Source: Bacteroidota bacterium
GTDB lineage: Bacteria; Bacteroidota; Bacteroidia; Chitinophagales; Saprospiraceae
Length of the DNA stretch: 42,459 bases
Reading direction: 5' to 3'
Assembly (NCBI GenBank): GCA_024642705.1
Contig: JAHEAQ010000039.1
Span: forward strand, 1 to 42,459
Numbering within the stretch: the stretch's first letter is position 1; every line of letters begins with the position of its first letter. The position numbers and the translations under genes are program-made. This document shows positions 36,382 to 42,459 of this stretch, piece by piece. Below the pieces are notes generated by a model, which worked only from the letters and a program-made list of their open reading frames with translations, was not told the origin of the DNA and searched no databases.

Positions 36382-36623
36382 TAACCCGCATTATGCATTG
36401 GGGCTTCTCAATGAGACTTGAAATGACAATAAAAAATGAACGAACGATGCAAAGCAATTTTAATGAAATTAAAATAGGGAGAGAACCGACAGAAAACCTG
36501 TCGGAAGGGATGGCCTGACTAAATCATAGTTAACCCTATGGTCCATGAGCAAAACTTAGTGCAGTGGTATATTTTGTAGTCATTTCCAGTAGGAATAGAA
36601 ATTCTAATGCATAATTTGGGTTT
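36382..36623. repeat. Spacer with inverted 18-mers and two hairpins
   Basis: AATGCATAATGCGGGTTA (minus strand, 36382-36399) and AATGCATAATTTGGGTTT (plus strand, 36606-36623) match at 15 of 18 positions in inverted orientation. Between them lie two hairpins: ATTTTAAT/ATTAAAAT with a three-base loop (36457-36475) and CCGACAG/CTGTCGG with a five-base loop (36486-36504). This could be a decayed miniature element. A short frame at 36672 (20 codons) after it has no recognisable content, and I see no gene or clear promoter in the rest of the gap to 36907. Confidence 0.45.
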
Positions 36624-36907
36624 AATTAAACAAAGTTCAACAATCAATCGGTCGATAAAAATTCAACTCGAATGTTTGAGTATGTCTTCGGTGCAAGACT
36701 TTTAAGATTTGCTCAGGAATGGCAATACTAAAAAGATTTCGAAACACTAGTTCATCAATTTTAAATTTGTAATAATTAAAAATTTAAACGGATTAAGTTA
36801 ACTTCATCCACAAGAAATAAGGTTAATGGATTTTGCAACTGGAGTATCCAACTCATTAAACAATTATTTTGGCAAATCAATCGTAACAATAATTATAATT
36901 TCTAGAT

Positions 36908-38950
36908 ATGGCAAATACGTATAAGTTTATCGTTTTACTTTTGGTCTTAAATGCTTCAAGCTTATTAGGTCAAGGAACTTACCAATTTCAACCTAATATT
37001 GAAGCCCGGACTGTTAATATACTCCATCAAGATCAATTTGAATTTAAAGATCTAAACAAGAACGATAAACTAGATATTTATGAAGATTGGCGTAAACCAA
37101 TAGAAGTTAGAATAGAAGATCTACTAAGTCAAATGTCTATTTCTGAAAAAGTAGGTATGCTTTTAATCAATACACTTAATGCTGAGGATTATGGCAAAGT
37201 TTCTGACACAGCAGTTGATTTTATTGAAAAAGAAAAGATGACCAGGTTCATTTTTAGAAATTCAATAACCAATTCGCCTGTTAGGGTTGGTGGGAATGGT
37301 AATGGGTTTAGAGGTGTCCAAATTACTCCTTTTGAAGCAGCACAATTTATGAATTCTGTGCAGGAAATTGCAGAAAACTCTCCACTTGGAATACCACTGC
37401 TTTTCAAGTCAAATGCTCGAAATCATGTTGATTATGATGCAAGAGCAGGTATAAATGTGGAATCTGGAGCTATGTCTTCTTGGCCTAAAGAAAGTGGGCT
37501 TGCAGCAACTCGCGATATGGAATTGATTGCAGATTTTGGAAAGATCATCGCCCAAGAATGGACTTCAATCGGACTGAGAGGAATGTATGGCTATATGGCC
37601 GATCTTTCCACAGAACCAAGGTGGTATCGAATCCATGAAACCTTTACAGAAGATAGCGAACTTGCATCTAATATAATTTCAACCCTTATTAAAAACATGC
37701 AAGGAGAATCTCTAAGTTCGAAAAGTGTTGCCCTAACGATTAAGCATTTTCCAGGAGGAGGTCCGCAAGAAGGAGGTGGAGATCCACATTATGATTTCGG
37801 TAAACGCCAAATTTATCCTGCCAATCAATTTAATTATCATTTGGCACCTTTTCAAGCTGCCGTGGATGCAGGCGTTTCTTCAATTATGGCTTATTATGGC
37901 ATACCTGTTGATCAGCCTTATTTGCCAAATAACGTTGGAATGGCATTTTCCAAAGGAATTTTAACGGATTTATTGAGAAATAAACTTGGATTTAATGGGT
38001 ATATCAATTCAGATACTGGTATTATTGGATCAAGAGCATGGGGATTAGAGGACAAAACTACCGAGGAACAAATACTTATTGCAATTGATGCTGGAACAGA
38101 TGTTCTTTCTGGTTTCAATAATAATAAACAATTACTTGATCTTGTCAACTCGGGAAAACTTTCGATAAGCAGAGTCGATCAGTCCGTCAGAAGGCTATTG
38201 AAAGAACAATTTGAACTCGCCCTTTTCGAAAATCCATATGTTGATCCCAACAGAGCAGCTTATCTATTAGGAAATCCTTCTTTTCAAAAGAAGGCGGATA
38301 TTGCGCAAAGAAAGTCTATTGTTCTGCTTCAAAACAATATGAATCTTCCCATTAAAATGCCAAATGAAAAGGATACCATAAGAATTTTTACTATGGGTAT
38401 CAAAACAGATATATTTGATGGTCAACTTTGGAATGGTATTCAAGCCTTTGCGGGAGATTATGATCCTACCAAGAATGAATCCATGCCTTCAATAGGACAA
38501 AATATTGATTATGCAGTTATCACAGTTCATGTTTTAAATGAAAGAAGCGGCGGAAGACTTTTTGGCGGAGCCAGTCCAGATGAATTAAATCTGTTGGCTT
38601 TTTCTGATATGGCTAAAGCCCAATCTTGGAAGATTGTCCCTTCACTAGAAGATATTCAGACCATAATGAAAACTGTTGGACCAGAAAAAACCATATTATC
38701 CATCGATTTTCGTCAGCCTTATGTGTTGGATAAAAACAGTGGACTTCTAAATGCGGGAGCTATTTTAGCCACTTTTGGAGTGAGCGATGCTGCTTTAATG
38801 GATATTATCACTGGAAAATTTATACCAACAGGTAAGCTACCGTTTGCATTAGCAAATAATCCAGAGGCAATTGTTACACAAGATCCTGATGCTCCTGGCT
38901 ATCCAACTCGAGATATTCTTTTTCCATTTGGCTTCGGTTTAACTTATTAA
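36908..38950 (+). CDS. Exported glycoside hydrolase family 3 enzyme
   Basis: Beta-glucosidase-type enzyme of 680 residues with a signal peptide (about 1-21, ending LLGQ). It begins with the FKDLNKNDKLDIYEDW segment, a Ca-loop-like pattern frequent in Bacteroidota GH3 proteins. Substrate-pocket motif KHFPGGG is present, and the nucleophile is Asp369 in INSDTG. The (alpha/beta)6 domain follows (about 450-680) and ends DILFPFGFGLTY, the usual GH3 close; no fibronectin-III domain follows, so it is the shorter version. It should release terminal beta-linked sugars in the periplasm. The exact sugar cannot be read. Confidence 0.92.
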   Translation: MANTYKFIVLLLVLNASSLLGQGTYQFQPNIEARTVNILHQDQFEFKDLNKNDKLDIYEDWRKPIEVRIEDLLSQMSISEKVGMLLINTLNAEDYGKVSDTAVDFIEKEKMTRFIFRNSITNSPVRVGGNGNGFRGVQITPFEAAQFMNSVQEIAENSPLGIPLLFKSNARNHVDYDARAGINVESGAMSSWPKESGLAATRDMELIADFGKIIAQEWTSIGLRGMYGYMADLSTEPRWYRIHETFTEDSELASNIISTLIKNMQGESLSSKSVALTIKHFPGGGPQEGGGDPHYDFGKRQIYPANQFNYHLAPFQAAVDAGVSSIMAYYGIPVDQPYLPNNVGMAFSKGILTDLLRNKLGFNGYINSDTGIIGSRAWGLEDKTTEEQILIAIDAGTDVLSGFNNNKQLLDLVNSGKLSISRVDQSVRRLLKEQFELALFENPYVDPNRAAYLLGNPSFQKKADIAQRKSIVLLQNNMNLPIKMPNEKDTIRIFTMGIKTDIFDGQLWNGIQAFAGDYDPTKNESMPSIGQNIDYAVITVHVLNERSGGRLFGGASPDELNLLAFSDMAKAQSWKIVPSLEDIQTIMKTVGPEKTILSIDFRQPYVLDKNSGLLNAGAILATFGVSDAALMDIITGKFIPTGKLPFALANNPEAIVTQDPDAPGYPTRDILFPFGFGLTY

Positions 38951-39320
38951 AAGTAAAATTTGAAATATTATCTAATGGAATAACCTTAGTAAATAAATGT
39001 ATTGGTAGCAGTTCTTTCAATATGCATTAAATTACTAAAGTTAGTTTTCTTGTTCGGCGTTAATTGTTTAGCTGGATAAATAAATGGTGACTTCACTATT
39101 CACTAGTTTTTTTCGCATTATTGAAATATCAACTACAATTTTTATCAGCTGGTTGGCATGGAGTTGGGAAAATTCAGAATAAATTTTTGCATAGCTAAAT
39201 ATTGATTTTCTAATTCATTTTTTGGGAAATCCATTTTTACTTCTTTTTTTTTATTGAAGTTTTTTTTGTAATTTTTAACCGATATTTAGCTATAATATTT
39301 ACTGAAAAAAATAAAATGAA
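38951..39320 (+). other. AT-rich spacer between GH3 and cupin genes
   Basis: No gene is visible. AAATGGTGACTTCACTATT (39082-39100) is a diverged copy of a string at 23529. Long T runs before 39290 precede the cupin gene; I cannot fix its promoter. Confidence 0.4.
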
Positions 39321-39617
39321 ATGACGATAAATGAAGTAAAAGCAAAACTAGAAACAACCAGTCATCCTATTGCAAAATCACTCCATCAGGGGCCAAGTTT
39401 TAAAGTGCTGATTTTGGGTTTTAAAAAAGGAATGATTTTAAAAGAACATAAAACCCATAAAAAATCAAAATTGACTGTTTTGGAAGGATTTGTTGTTTAT
39501 AAAGAAGAAAGCAGAATTGTTGAGCTTGCCCAATACGAAGAAATTGAGATCCCTATTGAAATAACACATTCAGTAGAAGCATTGGAGGCGAGTTTATGCC
39601 TTTTGACTCAGGGATAA
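39321..39617 (+). CDS. Small cupin-domain protein
   Basis: Soluble protein of 98 residues. The order of strands, KVLILGFKKGMILKEHKTHKKSKLTVLEGFVVYKE, then a second half ending EIPIEITHSVEALEASLCLL, is that of a single cupin barrel. The His residues in KEHKTHKKS and ITHSVEA sit where cupin motif 1 and 2 metal ligands usually lie, but the Glu of motif 1 is not evident. Such small cupins may bind a small ligand or metal; the role here is unknown. An ATG five bases upstream runs into an immediate stop, so 39321 is the start. Confidence 0.75.
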   Translation: MTINEVKAKLETTSHPIAKSLHQGPSFKVLILGFKKGMILKEHKTHKKSKLTVLEGFVVYKEESRIVELAQYEEIEIPIEITHSVEALEASLCLLTQG

Positions 39618-39920
39618 ATAGAGAAGGATTATCATGAAATGCTACTAAAATGTAAAATAATTTATAATATTTCTACATTCGAATTAAGAATACTTAGAAA
39701 ATTGAAAGATTTTAATCTCAAAAAGCATTTATATTTTGGAAACCTAAGATTATACATTATTTATTTAAGATAAAGCACATTTGATTTATTGTTGGGGAAT
39801 GGCATTCCAAAATACAATCTGTGAAATTTGGAAATCAATATACATTATTCATGATAACAGAAAGTTGTGGTTAATTAAGACAAACAATTAACTGAAGATT
39901 AAATTCTTTATATGAGCAAA
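39618..39920 (+). other. AT-rich spacer with a short palindrome
   Basis: No gene is visible. GGAATGGCATTCC (39796-39808) is a perfect palindrome around one central base and could be a regulator site. The following 100 bases are the GC-rich element described separately. Confidence 0.35.
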
Positions 39921-40020
39921 CAATCCCGAAGGGTGAAGGTCTGGTCACCGCTGGCTAGAGCCTTTGGCGACAGACGGAGACCTTCAAGAGAGCAAAGTAC
40001 GAAGGCAGATGGGATTGCCC
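39921..40020. repeat. GC-rich nested palindromic element
   Basis: A 100-base segment with 57 percent GC stands in spacer that is far lower. Outer arms are CAATCCC (39921-39927) and GGGATTG (40011-40017). Inner arms are TGAAGGTCT (39934-39942) and AGACCTTCA (39978-39986), with further pairing inside (CTG/CAG and CC/GG steps). Small hairpins CCC-GAA-GGG and GGCA/TGCC add structure. It ends 16 bases before the next ATG. It may be a dispersed palindromic repeat, a structured RNA or a leader element; its identity is unknown. Confidence 0.65.
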
Positions 40021-40036
40021 ATAAATATTTGATAAC

Positions 40037-40690
40037 ATGATTAAGTTTTTTAAACACATTCGTCAGCGACTGCTCACTGAAAATAAATTCAGCAAGTATC
40101 TGATTTACGCAATCGGAGAAATTGTTCTTGTTGTAATTGGAATTTTGATAGCGTTAAGTATTAATAACTGGAATGAGAAAAATAAAAATGTTAAAAAAGA
40201 GAATAAATATTTGTCGAATCTAAACATGGAAATTATTAATGATTCTCTGACTCTTGAAAGAAGTTGGTTTAAAAATAGAAAGAAAAAAATTGAAAGTTTA
40301 GAATTGGCAAAAAAATATGTAATGGGAAATTATATCCCAAATGACACATTTCTTTTTATAAATAATGTAGGTTTTGGTGGAATAAATAGTAAAGCATCCT
40401 TTTATGGGTCTTCAAGAACCTACACAGAATTGGTCAGCACAGGAAATTTGAGTTTAATATCCAATGATTACATTCGAGATTTAATAGTAAAATATTATAG
40501 CTATAAGGATTTTCTAGATGAATATTCAAAAAATATAAGAAGTGAATATGCTACTTATGTGAATTCAATTAAGGTATATAATTCAAAATATGGAGATAGC
40601 ATTAATATAGTTGAAATCCCAAGAATTTTAAATAAAATGAAAACGGATGAATTTCGCAGTCTAATTAACCAGGAATTAACATATGCATAA
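40037..40690 (+). CDS. DUF6090-like membrane-anchored protein, probably cut short
   Basis: Protein of 217 residues that starts MIKFFKHIRQRLLTENKFSKYL, followed by one transmembrane helix (about 25-43, EIVLVVIGILIALSINNW). That N-terminus is very characteristic of the DUF6090 family of Bacteroidota, as I recall it. The rest is helical and charged. The function is unknown. After the TAA at 40688-40690 the same frame continues for 27 codons with helical sequence that suits the family's C-terminus, so the gene has probably lost its tail to a point mutation and may or may not still work. Confidence 0.82.
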   Translation: MIKFFKHIRQRLLTENKFSKYLIYAIGEIVLVVIGILIALSINNWNEKNKNVKKENKYLSNLNMEIINDSLTLERSWFKNRKKKIESLELAKKYVMGNYIPNDTFLFINNVGFGGINSKASFYGSSRTYTELVSTGNLSLISNDYIRDLIVKYYSYKDFLDEYSKNIRSEYATYVNSIKVYNSKYGDSINIVEIPRILNKMKTDEFRSLINQELTYA

Positions 40691-40774
40691 TCTATTGAAA
40701 GTTCATTAGTCCAAATTAAGAAAGAAGCCAATGAGCTTAATGAAAAAATAGAACAATTCTTAAAGAATAATTAA
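40691..40774 (+). pseudogene. Severed C-terminal codons of the DUF6090-like gene
   Basis: In frame with the gene before it, 27 codons read SIESSLVQIKKEANELNEKI and onward to FLKNN, then TAA. The heptad-like, charged helix continues the style of the upstream protein. One substitution at 40688-40690 would restore a 245-residue protein. Confidence 0.6.
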
Positions 40775-40930
40775 AAAAAGCAAAACAAAATGTATTAATC
40801 ATTAAGCGGATAGTACTAATTATAAAAGCGTTACCTACAATTCAATTTGTAACGAATGGAAAGGAAAGCACTTCAAAATGCTCACCGAATGATACATAAA
40901 TTGTAGTGTCCAAAATAGAAAATAGGAATT

Positions 40931-41890
40931 ATGATAAAAATGTTTTTGATTTCACTCATGGTAATATTGATTTCGTGCAACAAGATGGACGAAACTATAG
41001 ATGATGATCAAAATTTAAAATTAAACCAAAGTATTATAATAGACGGAATTACAAGAAATTATCATATTTATGTTCCCGACAAAAATGCAGACAAACCTCT
41101 TGTGATATTGCTTCATGGGAATGGTGGAAATTTTGATGATGTATTAGGCGTTTCAAATGTAAAATCGCCTCAAAAAGTTTGGCTTAACTTGGCTGAACAG
41201 AATGATTTTATAATTGTAGTTCCAAATGGAAGTTTAGGTTCTGAAAATAAAAGAGGATGGAATGATTGTAGAAATGACGCACTTGGAAATCCTGAAACAA
41301 ATGATGTATTTTTTATAGATCAATTATTGGAGAAAGTAAAATCGGAATTTAATTATAATCAAAAAAAAGTATATATATCTGGAGTTTCCAATGGTGGACA
41401 AATGGCGATTCGATTAGCTTTGGAAATTCCTGAAAAAATTACGGCTTTTGCTGCTACCATAGCTTCCATGTCGGAAAATTCACATTGTGCAAATTCAACA
41501 ATACCAGTTTCCGCATTATTTATGAATGGAACACAAGACCCAATTTTACCATATAATGGTGGACAAATGGCGGGCAATAGAGGTTTGGTAAAATCAACTG
41601 ACGAAAGTGTTTTATTTTGGATTAATAGAAATAAGATTACAGAAGCACCAATAGAACAAACCTTCAATGATATTAATATTTCCGACAATTCTTATGCTTT
41701 TAAATATTCCTATCAAAACGGTTCGAATAACACAGAAGTTGAACTATACAAAGTAATTAATGGTGGCCACGCAGAACCAAGTGAAACCGAAAGGTATGGG
41801 AATTTATTTCTTGCAATAGTGGGAAACCAAAATGGAGACTTTGAAATGGCCAATGAAATCTGGAATTTCTTTCGCAACAAGTCGAAATAA
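40931..41890 (+). CDS. PHB-depolymerase/feruloyl-esterase-like lipoprotein
   Basis: Esterase of 319 residues with a lipobox ending in Cys (ILISC, about residue 16). The fold is that of the LpqC/PHB depolymerase group: oxyanion loop LLHGNGGN, nucleophile elbow GVSNGGQ with Ser153, acid in NGTQDPILPYNGG and His in VINGGHAEP. Relatives deacylate plant polysaccharides or short polyesters. It is transcribed alone. Another ATG lies three codons on (MIKMF), so the start could be there. Confidence 0.88.
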   Translation: MIKMFLISLMVILISCNKMDETIDDDQNLKLNQSIIIDGITRNYHIYVPDKNADKPLVILLHGNGGNFDDVLGVSNVKSPQKVWLNLAEQNDFIIVVPNGSLGSENKRGWNDCRNDALGNPETNDVFFIDQLLEKVKSEFNYNQKKVYISGVSNGGQMAIRLALEIPEKITAFAATIASMSENSHCANSTIPVSALFMNGTQDPILPYNGGQMAGNRGLVKSTDESVLFWINRNKITEAPIEQTFNDINISDNSYAFKYSYQNGSNNTEVELYKVINGGHAEPSETERYGNLFLAIVGNQNGDFEMANEIWNFFRNKSK

Positions 41891-41949
41891 ATTAATTTTC
41901 AAGGCAAGGAATAGAGTTTAAAAACTAATAAAACAAAGAAATTTTTTAC

Positions 41950-42246
41950 TAACTACAAAATTGGACGGATTTGGCAAAAAGTGATCTGTATAAAGTGCTA
42001 GAAGATGTTTTTAAGGGCGAATCTATCGTCATGAAAAGTGAAGATAGATCGGAATTAGCAGAAGAAACTATTTTTACATTTCCCAATGATAAATAAATAT
42101 AGTTTATCACTTTTGTATTAAGTAAATACATAGAAACTGATGTTGATGAACTCTACCAATAGAAACTATTTATCTTGCTTACACTCAAATTTGAATCGTT
42201 GGAAGATGGGAAAGAAATTTTGGGTGCCGTTGCCAAAATTATCTAA
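41950..42246 (+). pseudogene. Unidentified decayed reading frame with in-frame stops
   Basis: One frame carries protein-like text (NWTDLAKSDLYKVLEDVFKG, later ETDVDELYQ, then FESLEDGKEILGAVAKII) up to a TAA at 42244-42246. It is broken by TAA at 42094, TAG at 42100 and TAG at 42160, and has no start: a TAA at 41950-41952 precedes it. Charged, helical content and lack of frameshift suggest a former gene rather than noise. I do not recognise the family. Confidence 0.45.
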
Positions 42247-42348
42247 CTGTTTTTAGATTTTCATGAACATCTTTAGAACCAGAGTATAACTTAGTGACAT
42301 GAAATTTATGAAATAAAGTCAAAGCTTCAAATCCATACACAATGCAAA

Positions 42349-42402
42349 GTTCTGACCTTCAAAAAGATCTGACATTAATTGTTAGGACAGGGTGCTGACA
42401 TA
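42349..42402 (+). repeat. Second cluster of GTCCTGACATT-like units
   Basis: GTTCTGACCTT (42349), GATCTGACATT (42366) and GTGCTGACATA (42392) resemble the units at 27364-27423. The first two are 17 bases apart, the same step as two units in the earlier cluster, and the first 17 bases agree at 14 positions between clusters. The remaining bases to the window end hold no gene I can support. Confidence 0.5.
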
Positions 42403-42459
42403 AATAATTAGTAGAATATTAGTTGTTAATTGATTGAAATTCTCTTAGATTAGAGTGCA

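Noticed and set aside
36672-36734. Short frame starting MFEYVFGARLLRF
   Set aside because: Only 20 codons before a stop, with no recognisable content; possibly a remnant but not supportable.
39921-40020. Integron attC site
   Set aside because: The arms do not show the RYYYAAC/GTTRRRY core sites and no integrase gene is in the window.
40829-40854. Inverted repeat CGTTAC/GTAACG as a terminator or recombination site
   Set aside because: Six-base arms, a 14-base loop and no T tract; could be chance in this composition.

Overview
The window looks like chromosomal DNA of an AT-rich Bacteroidota, possibly a Saprospiria or Cytophagales relative. The grounds are low GC in most genes and lower still between them, promoters of the TAnnTTTG type, weak ribosome binding sites, many lipoprotein or Sec-exported hydrolases, and lineage-typical families (GbsR/MarR, Lacal_2735-type small protein, DUF6090-like protein, paired half-permeases of a MacB-like exporter). 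I saw no rRNA, tRNA, CRISPR array, phage or intact insertion sequence.

Layout. (1) 20-8659, minus strand: one compact operon, transcribed adaptor (HlyD) > TolC > ABC ATPase > permease > permease > sigma-54 response regulator > histidine kinase. A sigma-54-like -24/-12 element and a near-palindrome lie upstream at 8761-8856, so the operon may be driven by its own last two genes. (2) 9100-11592: a MerR-type regulator with a cobalamin-binding domain (CarH/LitR-like), divergent from a lipoprotein with three fasciclin domains. The shared spacer is full of TTGTCTAAC-like half-sites. (3) 11628-18689: a small Lacal_2735-type protein, a CPBP membrane protease, a VOC protein, a short-chain dehydrogenase, the potassium importer Kup, a class C beta-lactamase-like hydrolase and a small exported protein. 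(4) 18690-19154: the corpse of an SRPBCC (AHSA1-like) gene, still in one frame but with three stops. (5) 19337-21987: an arsenic operon (arsR, arsC-type phosphatase, acr3) followed by a VOC gene. (6) 22130-29806: three alpha/beta hydrolases, a large M16 peptidase lipoprotein and a DUF4267-like membrane protein, separated by long AT-rich spacers with degenerate repeats. (7) 30162-36369: a MarR/GbsR-controlled RND efflux operon (regulator, TolC, adaptor, RND pump) with a palindrome over its promoter and a strong terminator. (8) 36908-42459: a GH3 glycosidase, a cupin, a DUF6090-like gene with an early stop, a PHB-depolymerase/feruloyl-esterase-like lipoprotein, a GC-rich palindromic element and a further decayed reading frame.

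Together the genes describe a surface- and envelope-oriented cell. It has two tripartite exporters with different energy sources and different local regulators, arsenic resistance, potassium uptake, and several exported esterases plus a glycosidase that suit scavenging of polymers. The most unusual points are the probable cobalamin (light or B12) control of a fasciclin adhesin, the self-contained sigma-54 exporter operon, and three separate decayed or shortened genes that carry only in-frame stops and no frameshift.
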